Positions 1 to 8,619 are shown, counted from the first letter of the stretch. The stretch: DNA of 64,000 nt from Rectinema sp003452735 (GCA_035415815.1 DAOOGR010000001.1:1-64000); one strand, 5' to 3'. Program-made: numbers and translations. Notes: generated by a model from the letters alone, not told the origin.

Positions 1-52
1 TTTCATTAGCAATGTATTCCTGGGCTCTTAAAATTATTTCTTCGTGATTCAT
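1..52 (-). CDS. N-terminus of an unidentified protein, cut by the window edge
   Basis: An ATG whose complement is at 50-52 opens a minus-strand frame that stays open to the window edge, giving 17 codons that begin MNHEEIILRAQEYIANE. A GAGGAG ribosome site lies about six bases upstream, complement at 57-62, which supports a real start. The fragment is too short to name. An amphipathic helical N-terminus of this kind occurs in several enzyme families, including phosphosugar mutases, but that is only a guess. The upstream DNA carries a tandem 11-mer and an inverted repeat that may be its operators. Confidence 0.5.
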   Translation of the reverse strand, partial: MNHEEIILRAQEYIANE

Positions 53-81
53 GATGGCTCCTCGATAGTATCAAGTCGGGC

Positions 82-103
82 TATGCATAAAGTATGCATA
101 AAG
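82..103. repeat. Tandem 11-bp direct repeat TATGCATAAAG x2
   Basis: Two exact, abutting copies of TATGCATAAAG lie 30 bases upstream of the start codon at 52 (minus strand). Each contains the palindrome ATGCAT, so two palindromes sit one helical turn apart on the same face of the DNA. This looks like a pair of operator half-sites for the partial gene. The binding protein is unknown. Confidence 0.6.
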
Positions 104-142
104 AGCAATTCCAATCCTTTTTATTGTATTTTCAATTATAGC

Positions 143-160
143 TTTTATCATTTGATAAAA
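143..160. promoter_or_regulatory. Perfect inverted repeat, possible operator
   Basis: TTTTATCA and TGATAAAA form an 8-bp perfect inverted repeat around a 2-bp centre. On the minus strand it lies just upstream of a TATAAT hexamer (complement 135-140) that could serve the partial gene at 1-52, so it would overlap the -35/spacer region. No strong -35 is visible. A regulator-dependent or repressed promoter is the simplest reading, but this is inference. Confidence 0.4.
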
Positions 161-205
161 AAAGTCAGCCTTTCCAAAAAAGGATATCGATTTTTGGCTT
201 CCCAA

Positions 206-877
206 TCATCCAGACTCGACAATCGAGAGTAGTTCTTGCGGTGATGATATAAGATAATCTGCTCCGGCAAGCTCGAGCTCTTCTCTAGATCGATAACCGT
301 ATAGAGCACCCACTGCCGCTATTCCTGCTGCTTTGGCCGTCTGCATATCGACGGCCGAATCGCCTACGAATAAGCTTTGTTTGGGATTTGCTTTTGCAAT
401 GCGACAGAGTTCGAGTGCAGCGCTTGGATCGGGCTTACGGGCTCGGTCTTTATTATCTCCCCAAATAGCTACGAAATCGACAGAGGCAAAAAGAGATTCG
501 ATGATCTTTTTTGAGAGCCGATCTGGCTTGTTCGAAAGGACAGCGAGTTTTAATCCTTTTCTATATAGGTATTCAAGCGTCTCGATCATGCCGGGGAAAG
601 GCTTCGTTTCATCTAAAACATGCTCTTCATATCTCCGCATAGAGAGCTTGAATATTTCGTCAAATAGTCTATCGTCATTGGATTTGTCCTGTGGAAGGAC
701 TCTTTCGACGAGAACCCGAAAACCATCTCCTACCATATGCTTATAATCTGATATCTTGTGGATTGGGAGGTCGAACTGGGATAACACGAAATTCACCGAT
801 GATCCAATATCGACGATGGTGTCGGCAAGTGTTCCATCGAGATCGAATATTATAAATTTAGGCTTTATTTTTGGCAA
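206..877 (-). CDS. gph: HAD-family phosphatase, phosphoglycolate phosphatase-like
   Basis: A 223-aa haloacid-dehalogenase hydrolase. Motif I is FDLDGT near residues 11-16, with nucleophile D12 and acid/base D14. Motif II is the serine in LSNKPDR, motif III the lysine in RKPDPS, and motif IV VGDSAVD. The insert between motif I and motif II suggests a C1-type cap, as in Gph, PpaX or beta-phosphoglucomutase. Members dephosphorylate small phospho-metabolites in the cytoplasm; 2-phosphoglycolate is the usual annotation but the substrate cannot be fixed from sequence. The start is TTG at 877, with GGAG nine bases upstream and no better in-frame ATG. It lies 38 bases after the coiled-coil gene and is probably co-transcribed with it. 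Confidence 0.8.
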   Translation of the reverse strand: MPKIKPKFIIFDLDGTLADTIVDIGSSVNFVLSQFDLPIHKISDYKHMVGDGFRVLVERVLPQDKSNDDRLFDEIFKLSMRRYEEHVLDETKPFPGMIETLEYLYRKGLKLAVLSNKPDRLSKKIIESLFASVDFVAIWGDNKDRARKPDPSAALELCRIAKANPKQSLFVGDSAVDMQTAKAAGIAAVGALYGYRSREELELAGADYLISSPQELLSIVESG

Positions 878-915
878 TTCGAGAACTCCGACTCTTAGAG
901 ATTGTAGATTTGCGC

Positions 916-1266
916 CTATTCTCTGGATTGTAGATTGAGATCGCTTTCTTTGCCGCCCTTGGATCTATATAAGCTTTCCTTCTCGTCGATGAGGCGATCC
1001 AGGTCTTTGAGGTCTCTTATTATAGGCTCGATCTCTGGCGTCGAAGAGCCTATCATGGGTTCATTTTTCTCTATTAGAAGATTATAGACTTCTGCGCCTA
1101 GCTTTGCAGTGAGGGATTGCGCCTTATTTCTCAATTGTAGAATTTCGATTTTTAATTTACCCATTTCACCCCAAACTTGAGCCTGATCGGCTGCTTTTTC
1201 CAAGAATTCTCTCGAGGCTTCAGCACTGTTTTCCATGAATTTCTTCAGCTTTTCCGAAAACTCCAT
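916..1266 (-). CDS. Small coiled-coil protein of unknown function
   Basis: A 116-aa protein starting MEFSEKLKKFMENSAEAS. The ATG at 1266 is chosen because AAGGAG lies at the right distance upstream; the frame is open further upstream but has no ribosome site there. The whole protein is predicted helical, charged and heptad-like, with no transmembrane segment, no cysteines and no recognised catalytic motif. It resembles small phasin-like or gas-vesicle-like helical proteins only in general character. It is the first gene before gph on the minus strand and divergent from the SPFH gene. I do not recognise the family. Confidence 0.7.
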   Translation of the reverse strand: MEFSEKLKKFMENSAEASREFLEKAADQAQVWGEMGKLKIEILQLRNKAQSLTAKLGAEVYNLLIEKNEPMIGSSTPEIEPIIRDLKDLDRLIDEKESLYRSKGGKESDLNLQSRE

Positions 1267-1472
1267 TTCAATCTCCTTTATATATGAGCATAATAAATAA
1301 TTTCTCATCGATACAATAATCCCAGATAGACAAATTAGCAATATAATCGAGTATGCGAATAGCAAAATAGTGGGTATGTCGATCGCCCAGTAGCCTAATT
1401 TCGCTAGGACATTGTTTAGCTTTTGCGGAGCAGGGTTAAATACATTATATTTAAGTAAAATAGGGGGTATAT

Positions 1473-2390
1473 GTGGTGTTGTGGATTTATATAATCTTTG
1501 CGGTTCTTTCCGCATGGTGGGTGGTTTTTATCATTATTGCTGCAGCGCGAAAGCAAAAACCTGTCTTTGTATTCCTCCTTGTGCTATTCCTGGTATGGGC
1601 AATCCCAGAGATCGTATTGATGATAATTTCTCCTCCGGTAGCTACTATTCTGTTTATCGTACCTTTCATAATTCTAATTCAGATGATGCGCGTCGTGCAG
1701 GAATATCAGAGAGGGGTCTTGTTTCGATTTGGTCGCTTGCAGAAAGTAATAGAGCCGGGCTTCAACCTCATATTGCCATTCGGTATCGATTCGCTTCGTA
1801 AGGTTGATATGCGTACTTTCACCATAGATGTTCCAAAGCAGGAAGTAATAACACGAGATAATGTGCCTGTAATTGTGGATGCTGTAGTATACTTCAATGT
1901 ATTCGATCCCATGCTCGCCGTGGTAAAAATAGCGGATTATACAAAGAGTACTAGTCTCCTTGCTCAGACAATCCTGCGATCGGTGCTTGGTCAGCATGAG
2001 CTCGATGAAATGCTTTCTCAGAGGGCTCAACTTGGCCAAATACTTCAAAGGCTTTTGGATGAAGCGACGGATCCTTGGGGTATTAAAGTCTCAGCTGTCG
2101 AGATAAAGGCAGTGGAACTCGCGGAGACCATGAAGCGCGCCATGGCCAGGCAAGCCGAGGCTGAGCGAGAGAGAAGGGCAAAGATAATTGCCGCAGAAGG
2201 GGAACTTCAGGCTTCTGAGAAGCTCGCCCAAGCTGCCGATGTATTGGCACAATCTCCAGCAAGTTTGCAGCTCCGATACCTTCAGACGCTCACGGAAATT
2301 GCAGTGGAAAAGAATTCAACAATAGTATTTCCTCTACCGATGGACTTATTGAAGGTTATTTCTAAAGCAGCAGAAAAGAGTTCGGAATGA
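1473..2390 (+). CDS. SPFH/band-7 (stomatin/slipin-like) membrane protein
   Basis: A 305-aa protein with two hydrophobic N-terminal segments (about residues 3-25 and 30-67), then an SPFH core beginning VVQEYQRGVLFRFGRL. The core ends in an Ala/Glu-rich helix (AMARQAEAERERRAKI) that forms the oligomerising coiled coil, and a hydrophobic C-terminal tail follows. Proteins of this group form rings or scaffolds on the cytoplasmic membrane and often work with membrane proteases such as NfeD or FtsH; no NfeD gene is adjacent. The start is GTG at 1473, after a GGGGG-rich ribosome site five bases upstream. The ATG at 1471 is out of frame. It overlaps nrdR by four bases (ATGA), so translation is probably coupled. 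Confidence 0.87.
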   Translation: MVLWIYIIFAVLSAWWVVFIIIAAARKQKPVFVFLLVLFLVWAIPEIVLMIISPPVATILFIVPFIILIQMMRVVQEYQRGVLFRFGRLQKVIEPGFNLILPFGIDSLRKVDMRTFTIDVPKQEVITRDNVPVIVDAVVYFNVFDPMLAVVKIADYTKSTSLLAQTILRSVLGQHELDEMLSQRAQLGQILQRLLDEATDPWGIKVSAVEIKAVELAETMKRAMARQAEAERERRAKIIAAEGELQASEKLAQAADVLAQSPASLQLRYLQTLTEIAVEKNSTIVFPLPMDLLKVISKAAEKSSE

Positions 2391-2854
2391 AGTGCCCCTA
2401 TTGCGGAAGTCTTGAAGACAAGGTTATCGACTCTAGAACTTTAGCCAACGGAGAAGCCATAAGAAGGCGCAGAGAATGCATTTCCTGTGGGCTTCGTTTT
2501 ACCAGTTATGAACGCATTGAAGAAAAACCTCTCCTTGTCATAAAAAGAGACGGTAGACGGGAGCCATTCGAAAGACAAAAGATCGAGCGAGGCCTTGTCC
2601 GCGCTCTAGAGAAAAGACCAATTTCCCAGATGTCTATCGAGAATCTTGTAAATGAGATAGAAGACGAGGCTGCAGAACATGCCAAAGCCTCTAATGAGAT
2701 CTCGAGCGAAGAATTGGGCCGAATGGTTTTGCAAAAACTCTACTCGCTAGACAAAGTTGCATATATCCGTTTTGCATCAGTGTATAGAAAATATGACACC
2801 CTCGATGAATTCATTGACGAAATAGAACGCCTAGAAAATGGACAGACTTGCTAG
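2387..2854 (+). CDS. nrdR: Transcriptional repressor NrdR
   Basis: A 155-aa protein with the full NrdR architecture. The N-terminal zinc ribbon has C3, C6, C31 and C34 (CPYCGS and CISCG) with the RRRREC basic patch, and an ATP-cone follows from about residue 48 (LLVIKRDGRREPFERQKI). NrdR binds ATP/dATP and represses ribonucleotide reductase genes through NrdR boxes. Length matches the family. The ATG overlaps the stop of the SPFH gene, so it depends on that gene's transcript. It converges on the EF-G-like gene, with only 24 bases between stop codons and no clear terminator. No NrdR box was seen near it. Confidence 0.95.
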   Translation: MKCPYCGSLEDKVIDSRTLANGEAIRRRRECISCGLRFTSYERIEEKPLLVIKRDGRREPFERQKIERGLVRALEKRPISQMSIENLVNEIEDEAAEHAKASNEISSEELGRMVLQKLYSLDKVAYIRFASVYRKYDTLDEFIDEIERLENGQTC

Positions 2855-2878
2855 CAGATAGAAGAGCATTGCTATTCA

Positions 2879-4975
2879 TTACTCTTCTTCCGCTTCCTGA
2901 GTCTTGAAGGCTTGCGCAGCCTTTATGACATCTTCTGCGATCTTTCCAGAGATAGGCGCATAATGCGAAAATTCTACTTCGAAAGAACCTGTTCCAGAGG
3001 TCATGGAGCGTAGATCGATTGCATAGCGCAAAAGCTCTGCTTGTGGAACCTGCGCATCTATCTGAACAATACCACCGCCTATGGGGTTTTGGCCGGATAT
3101 TTTTCCACGGCGCCCCGATAGATCGGACATTACATCGCCAAGGTATTTATCTTCTACAAAGACAGAGAGATTCATGATTGGTTCAAGCAAAACTGGGCTT
3201 GCTTGCTTCATGGCTTCACGGAAAGCCCCTCGAGCTGCAAGCTTGAATGCCATTTCAGAGGAATCGACAGGATGCTCCTTTCCATCGATGATTGCTGTTT
3301 TAGTATCTACTACGGGATATCCAGCTAGCACGCCGGCTTCCATCGCTTGATGGATGCCCTTTTCTATGCCTGGCATGAAGCCTTTGGATACTGCACCACC
3401 AAAAATCCTATTTTCGAATTCATAGTCCTTTCCTCGTTCCAACGGTTCGATTTCAAATACAACTCGAGCGTATTGACCATGCCCTCCTGTTTGTTTCTTA
3501 TGAGTGTATTCTGCAGTTGCCTTCTTGGTTATTGTTTCTCTATAAGCTACGCGAGGAATTCTGGTTTCTGCCGCGATCTTTGATTGGGATTTTATTTTAT
3601 CAAGGATCATGTTGATTTGCTGTTCGCCCATACCAGCTATTACTGTCTCTTTTGTCTCAGGATTGTAGCTCACACGGAAAGTGAGATCTTCTTCTGCAGC
3701 CCTATTTAGCAACTCGTTGAGTTTATCTTCTTCTTTTTTGTTAACTGCTGAAATCGCCAACATATGGACAGGAGAGGGTAGCTGCAGCGGTGCATAGGAG
3801 ATTGGTTTATCGAATTGACTGATCGTATCATTTGTCTTTAACGAGGAAATCTTAGCAAGAACACCGATATCGCCCGCTGGGAGAGAAGATATTTCCTCGA
3901 GTTTTTTCCCTTGCATAGTAAAGAGCTTTCCAATGCGCTCTTTGTGCAGATCGCGGCTCACTACCATGTCCATATCGGAAAGAATAGTTCCCGTTATAGC
4001 TTTGATATAAGAGAGTCGACCAGAAAATTGGTCAATCTGGGTTTTAAATACAAAAGCCGATGCAGGCTTCGAAGGATCGATAGACATTTCTAGATCGTTG
4101 CCATCTTGATCCTTAGCCTTTTCTGGTGCACGAGCAAATGGGGATGGTGCGCTCTGCATAATAAAATCAATGAGAGCCGCGGTTCCGCTGTTTGCAAACC
4201 CAGATCCGGCAAAGGCTGGAATAATCTTGCCTTCGGCAAGGGCTTCCTTAAGACCAAGCAGAGTTTCTTCTTGAGTAAGTTCGCCTTCGATAAGGTACTT
4301 TTCCATGAGTTCATCGTTTCCTTCTGCTGCCGCTTCAGAAAGAAGTGCACGGGCGGATTCCACCGATTCCGAATACTCTGCCGGAACTTCGCTGGCAACT
4401 TCCTTTTGATCATGAGAGCTAGGCCTCATATATGCCTTGTTATTGAGTACATCGATTATTCCCCTAAAAGAGGTCCCTTCTCCCATAGGAATTGTCACGG
4501 GAACAGGAGAGACCCGGAATTTCTCTTTGATGTCGGCAAGGGTATTCGAGAAGTTGGCTCTATCTTCATCGAGTCTGGTTACAAATATCATTCTTGGTCT
4601 TTTTTGGCGCTCTAATATTCTCCAGAGTTTTACTGTCTCAATTTGCACACCAGATTTGCCATCTATCACGAGCAGAGCCGTCTCTGTAGAACGAATGGCT
4701 AAAATTGCTTCTCCAACAAAATCGCCAGCGCCAGGTGCATCTATGAAGTTGATCTTGCAGTCATCGGTATTGACGTGCGTAAGACTCGAGCGAACTGATA
4801 TCTTGCGCGCAATCTCGTCTTCGCTATAATCGCTGACGGTTTTGCCCGAATCTACCGTTTCCGGTCTAGATATCATTCCGCCCTGAAAAAGAATGTGCTC
4901 AAGCAGAGTCGTTTTTCCTGTGCTACCATGTCCAATGATAGCGATGTTACGAATCTGTTCAGTGGTATAGGACAT
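2879..4975 (-). CDS. Elongation factor G paralogue with altered GTPase motifs
   Basis: A 698-aa five-domain EF-G-like translational GTPase of the second-copy (FusA2/EF-G2-like) type. The P-loop GHGSTGKT is intact (residues 15-22) and the switch region has the DYSEDEIARKIS pattern (49-60). G3 is DAPGAGDF (79-86): the catalytic histidine of EF-G/EF-Tu (DxPGH) is alanine 83. G4 is TRLD (133-136) instead of NKxD; the guanine-contacting Asp is kept. Domain IV/V sequence (KQTGGHGQYARV, GSFEVEFSHYAP) is conserved. Canonical EF-G must be encoded elsewhere. It has its own promoter at 5037-5064, a leader of about 55 bases and a GAGGAG ribosome site. It is likely a ribosome-associated factor with slow or no GTP hydrolysis, and its role is unknown. 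Confidence 0.85.
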   Translation of the reverse strand: MSYTTEQIRNIAIIGHGSTGKTTLLEHILFQGGMISRPETVDSGKTVSDYSEDEIARKISVRSSLTHVNTDDCKINFIDAPGAGDFVGEAILAIRSTETALLVIDGKSGVQIETVKLWRILERQKRPRMIFVTRLDEDRANFSNTLADIKEKFRVSPVPVTIPMGEGTSFRGIIDVLNNKAYMRPSSHDQKEVASEVPAEYSESVESARALLSEAAAEGNDELMEKYLIEGELTQEETLLGLKEALAEGKIIPAFAGSGFANSGTAALIDFIMQSAPSPFARAPEKAKDQDGNDLEMSIDPSKPASAFVFKTQIDQFSGRLSYIKAITGTILSDMDMVVSRDLHKERIGKLFTMQGKKLEEISSLPAGDIGVLAKISSLKTNDTISQFDKPISYAPLQLPSPVHMLAISAVNKKEEDKLNELLNRAAEEDLTFRVSYNPETKETVIAGMGEQQINMILDKIKSQSKIAAETRIPRVAYRETITKKATAEYTHKKQTGGHGQYARVVFEIEPLERGKDYEFENRIFGGAVSKGFMPGIEKGIHQAMEAGVLAGYPVVDTKTAIIDGKEHPVDSSEMAFKLAARGAFREAMKQASPVLLEPIMNLSVFVEDKYLGDVMSDLSGRRGKISGQNPIGGGIVQIDAQVPQAELLRYAIDLRSMTSGTGSFEVEFSHYAPISGKIAEDVIKAAQAFKTQEAEEE

Positions 4976-5036
4976 ACTAACTCCTCACAGGGTGGGATGG
5001 TTTATAATTTCCTCTTTTGTTTAAGGAAGACGAGCT

Positions 5037-5064
5037 ATTATAATTCAAAAGCCGCAGGTGTCAA
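5037..5064 (-). promoter_or_regulatory. Sigma70-type promoter of the EF-G-like gene
   Basis: On the minus strand, TTGACA (complement 5059-5064), a 16-base spacer and TATAAT (complement 5037-5042). Both hexamers are perfect. The start codon is at 4975, so this transcript has a normal 5' leader of about 55 bases and a Shine-Dalgarno site, unlike many other units in this window. Confidence 0.85.
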
Positions 5065-5098
5065 CAGCAGCTTGGCAAATATATGATATATGTAGGAT

Positions 5099-5893
5099 TC
5101 ACCTTTGTCCGGTGCTTGCAGGCATGAGTGCAATACAGTCGAATATAGTTCGTCCTCCCTGATAAGCAGTAGCACTTCGCCGGATTATGCGCCAAAGCCC
5201 ATTCTGATATTTGCCATCAGTTTCAATCCTTTCGGTCAAGCCAGGAGTTGTCTCAATAAAATTCATGAGTTCGAGGTTTTGTGTTAGAGCGAATGGCTTA
5301 ATGCCTACTCCTGCAATTATCGAGACCGGTTCGATTATAAGATTGGACAGCTCTGGTACAGGTTGAGTTGCCATAGCGGCTTTTGCTTGGAGACGAATCA
5401 TTCTTGCTCTAGCGTCGGGTCCAGCAGTCTCCTTGCTTACTGATATTAAATCCAGTAGATAATTGCGAACATCATTCAATTCTTTTATTGTGGACAATTT
5501 ATCTATTTCTGGTGAGGATTTGAGTACCTTGGCCAAAGTTGATATTTCTCGAAGATAGTGGTTTCGCTGATTAGAAGGAACCAGGTACATCACAATTATA
5601 GAGACAGGTACTCCATCGGGAGCTCCATAATCGATACCTGTTGGGCTCCATCCCACTACGCACATCAAGTCTTCTTCGAATTCCACACGCGCATGAGGGC
5701 AAGCCCACCTTTTGCCAAGAGCGGTGTTCATCGATTTTTCCCTTGCCATCACATTGCCCACAATATCGGTTCCAGTGGGAATTTGCGGAAAGGCTTCGAT
5801 TATATGAGCGAGAAACTGGAGCGCATGATCCTTATCATTTTCTGGAAGCTCAAAAAGCCTGCCTTCCTGGAGGGCGTCAAGTATAGAGTCCAT
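5099..5893 (-). CDS. PTS EIIA-like domain protein (PtsN-type) with C-terminal extension
   Basis: A 264-aa protein. Residues ~1-160 match the PTS EIIA type-2/EIIA-Ntr fold: REKSMNTALGKRWACPHARV (51-70), where H67 aligns with the phosphorylated histidine of the IPHG motif, followed by the DGVPVSIIVMYLVP strand. About 100 C-terminal residues (165-264) are not recognised and contain no second EIIA histidine motif. No EIIB or EIIC is nearby, so a regulatory rather than a sugar-transport role is likely, as for PtsN in potassium, phosphate and nitrogen control. It starts two bases after the mgtA stop with AAGGAG upstream and is surely co-transcribed with it, which suggests a link to Mg2+ or ion homeostasis. 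Confidence 0.75.
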   Translation of the reverse strand: MDSILDALQEGRLFELPENDKDHALQFLAHIIEAFPQIPTGTDIVGNVMAREKSMNTALGKRWACPHARVEFEEDLMCVVGWSPTGIDYGAPDGVPVSIIVMYLVPSNQRNHYLREISTLAKVLKSSPEIDKLSTIKELNDVRNYLLDLISVSKETAGPDARARMIRLQAKAAMATQPVPELSNLIIEPVSIIAGVGIKPFALTQNLELMNFIETTPGLTERIETDGKYQNGLWRIIRRSATAYQGGRTIFDCIALMPASTGQR

Positions 5894-5895
5894 GG

Positions 5896-8550
5896 TTATG
5901 CTCCTTCAAAATGTTTAAAAAACCAGCATTTCACTTTATGTGTGATAATCGAATAGATCAGAAGAAATGCCACTATCCAAATCCAATAGATGCCAGGGAG
6001 AGGGACAAGGCCGAGAATGCTTGCGATGGGAGAGTAGGGCAACCAGATTCCAATTCCCATAACCACCAGTGTTGCAAGAATCATAGGAGCCGAAGCCCTG
6101 CTTTGAAAGAAAGGGATGCGCTTAGTCCGAATTATGTGGACAATGAGAGTCTGTGTCAGTAGTGACTCGACAAACCAGCCTGTTTGAAAAAGGCTAGCCG
6201 CGGCATTCCGTTCTGCCAGTGAAAGGGCAGGGTTCAGGTAATTTTTTGCATTGAAGAAAAACCACATAAGCGCAAAAGTCGCATAATCGAAGATTGAGCT
6301 AATTGGTCCAATACACATCATAAATCGCTTTATATTGTCGATATCCCATCTGACTGGTTTTGCGACCAATTCTGGATCCACATTATCCATAGGAATGCCA
6401 GTCTGGGAAATGTCATACAGTAGATTATTGGCAAGTATTTGAAGAGGCTTCATGGGGAGGAAGGGCAGAAGGAAGCTCGCCCCCAGCATGCTGAACATAT
6501 TGCCAAAATTCGAGCTAGATCCCATTCTTATGTATTTGATTATGTTAGAGAAGATACGCCTGCCTTCCATAATCCCTTCTTCTAGCACTAGAAGGCTCTT
6601 TTCCAGCAATACGATATCTGCTGCTTCCTTGGCAACATCTACCGCCGAATCGACCGATATTCCCACATCGGCTGCTTTGAGAGCAGTAGCATCGTTTATT
6701 CCGTCTCCCAAATATCCAACTATGTTTCCCTGTCGTCGCAATTCTTTGACTATCTCTTCTTTTTGGTTTGGAGTTAGTTTAACAAAAACCTCGCACTTCC
6801 TTACTTTATCAGAGAATTCATCTTTATCGAGAGCTGCCAGCTCAGGGCCGGTAATCGATGAAGTGAAGGGGATCCCGACATCCTTGCATACTTTCTTAGT
6901 AACAAGACCGTTGTCGCCTGTTAGAACCTTTACTTCGACACCAGTCTTGGAAAGGAGTTCGATGGCTTTGGTTGCTGATTCTTTTGGAGGATCGATAAAG
7001 GCAATATAACCCAACAATATAAGCTGGCTTTCATCCTCGACAGTAAATGTAGTCTTTTGACGTGGAAACTCGCGGTAGGCTATGCCCAGAACCCTAAACC
7101 CTTCAGTATTCAATTTCTCTACATCCTCGAATAGGTCTGCCCGGATCATATCTATCAGAGGATATATTTCCTCATCGATCTGGTAATAAGAACAACAACT
7201 GTATATCTCTTCGACTGCCCCCTTGCAGATTAGGACGTTATCCCCTTCGTATTCTACGATTACCGACATTCGGCGGCGCTGAAAATCGAATGGAAGTTCA
7301 TCCACAAGTTGACATTCGTCGACATTAAGATCGACATGTTCAAGTACAGCTCTATCTAGGAGGTTTTTCAGGCCTGTCTGAAAGTAGCTATTGAGATAGG
7401 CGTAGTTAAGGACCTCATCGCTCTTGTTTCCAATGATATCCACATGATGTTCGAGTACTACACGATCCTGTGTTAGAGTACCTGTCTTGTCAGTACATAG
7501 GATATTGATGGCGCCAAGATTCTGGATAGATGGCAATTTCTTTACTATGACTTTCTTCTTTGCCATCGCCAGAGCTCCCTTAGCAAGGTTCACTGTAACG
7601 ATCATGGGGAGCATTTCAGGAGTAAGCCCTACTGCTACAGATAAAGCAAAGAGCAGCGCTTCTAGCCAATTTCCTTTGGTTACTCCAACGATCAAGAATA
7701 CTACGCTGACCATAATGAGCATGAGGCGAATCATTAGCCACGTGAAGGAACGTATGCCTTTATCGAAACTGCTTTCCTCGCGACGCTCTATGAGCTTTTT
7801 CGAAATAGTACCGAAAAGCGTATTGGTGCCTGTGGAAACGACTATGGCTCGGGCTGATCCGCTAGTAACGCTAGTGCCCATAAAGCAGGCATTAGGTAAT
7901 TCGATCGCCGATCTTATAGTACCTGTTGGCAGAGCAGCGGATTTTTCTACAGGCATCGATTCTCCTGTCAAAGCCGATTCGCTTACAAAGAAGTCTTTTG
8001 CCCAAATGATTCTCACATCAGCTGGTACTATTGCTCCAGTTTGGAGCAGCACAATATCCCCAGGCACGACTTCAGACATTCTGATTTCAGTTTCGATGCC
8101 ATTTCTGAGTACATAAGTGCGGGACTGGACACGCTTGCCTAGAGACTCGACTTCTCTATTGGAACGATTGTCCAGTATGTAAGAGAGCCCTACACTCAAT
8201 AGGATCATTGCACCCACAACGGCTGCGGATTGCATTTCTCCAATTAAAGAAGAGATCGCCGCAATGACGAGAAGTTGGATGACAAGAGGGTTCTTGAAAC
8301 GGTCTAGCATGTCCTCCCAGAAATTGAGTTTTTTCAGTTGTGCAATTTCATTTTTGCCAAACTCCGAAAGCCTTTTGTCGGCTTCCTTTTCGGAAAGGCC
8401 CTGAGGACCCGATTCGAGCGTCTCAAATACGCTCTGAAGCGGAGTCAAGCAGATAGAAATCAGCTTGTTCTCATTTGCGCTAGAGATACTTCCATTCTTT
8501 GTTTCAGTCTTTTTCCTTATGGAGGGTAATATAAGTGGAAATTTAGTCAT
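5896..8550 (-). CDS. mgtA: MgtA/MgtB-type Mg2+-importing P-type ATPase
   Basis: An 884-aa P3B-type ATPase, close to the ~900 aa of enterobacterial MgtA. The cation-ATPase N-terminal domain comes first, then the actuator with ALTGES, then the phosphorylation motif CTDKTGTLTQD with acceptor D354, and the hinge GDGINDATALKAADVGIS. The membrane part contains the PMKPLQILANNLLYDISQ stretch and the following TGIPMDNVDPE region, which mark the Mg2+ subfamily rather than Ca2+ or K+ pumps. It brings Mg2+ into the cell across the inner membrane. The ATG at 8550 follows GAGGTGA, which is buried in a long hairpin (8553-8597); a 33-codon leader ORF precedes it. The downstream gene is the EIIA-like protein. 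Confidence 0.93.
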   Translation of the reverse strand: MTKFPLILPSIRKKTETKNGSISSANENKLISICLTPLQSVFETLESGPQGLSEKEADKRLSEFGKNEIAQLKKLNFWEDMLDRFKNPLVIQLLVIAAISSLIGEMQSAAVVGAMILLSVGLSYILDNRSNREVESLGKRVQSRTYVLRNGIETEIRMSEVVPGDIVLLQTGAIVPADVRIIWAKDFFVSESALTGESMPVEKSAALPTGTIRSAIELPNACFMGTSVTSGSARAIVVSTGTNTLFGTISKKLIERREESSFDKGIRSFTWLMIRLMLIMVSVVFLIVGVTKGNWLEALLFALSVAVGLTPEMLPMIVTVNLAKGALAMAKKKVIVKKLPSIQNLGAINILCTDKTGTLTQDRVVLEHHVDIIGNKSDEVLNYAYLNSYFQTGLKNLLDRAVLEHVDLNVDECQLVDELPFDFQRRRMSVIVEYEGDNVLICKGAVEEIYSCCSYYQIDEEIYPLIDMIRADLFEDVEKLNTEGFRVLGIAYREFPRQKTTFTVEDESQLILLGYIAFIDPPKESATKAIELLSKTGVEVKVLTGDNGLVTKKVCKDVGIPFTSSITGPELAALDKDEFSDKVRKCEVFVKLTPNQKEEIVKELRRQGNIVGYLGDGINDATALKAADVGISVDSAVDVAKEAADIVLLEKSLLVLEEGIMEGRRIFSNIIKYIRMGSSSNFGNMFSMLGASFLLPFLPMKPLQILANNLLYDISQTGIPMDNVDPELVAKPVRWDIDNIKRFMMCIGPISSIFDYATFALMWFFFNAKNYLNPALSLAERNAAASLFQTGWFVESLLTQTLIVHIIRTKRIPFFQSRASAPMILATLVVMGIGIWLPYSPIASILGLVPLPGIYWIWIVAFLLIYSIITHKVKCWFFKHFEGA

Positions 8551-8552
8551 AG

Positions 8553-8597
8553 TTCACCTCACATTTCTGTCAATCTCTCCTGACAGAAGGAGGTGAA
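8553..8597 (-). promoter_or_regulatory. Hairpin masking the mgtA ribosome-binding site
   Basis: Two nested perfect 8-bp arms pair: TTCACCTC/GAGGTGAA (8553-8560 with 8590-8597) and TTCTGTCA/TGACAGAA (8565-8572 with 8581-8588), around an 8-base loop. In the mRNA the 3' outer arm is GAGGTGAA, the Shine-Dalgarno of mgtA. There is no U-tract, so this is a translation-control structure rather than a terminator. The 5' outer arm runs into CCTCCTT, which is complementary to AAGGAGG, the ribosome site of the leader ORF, so a competing long-range pairing is possible. Confidence 0.75.
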
Positions 8598-8619
8598 TGG
8601 CATAGGACAAAATGTAGCT

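Noticed and set aside
1412..1801. 129-codon plus-strand ORF overlapping the SPFH gene
   Set aside because: No ribosome site, and the SPFH frame explains the same DNA with clear family motifs.
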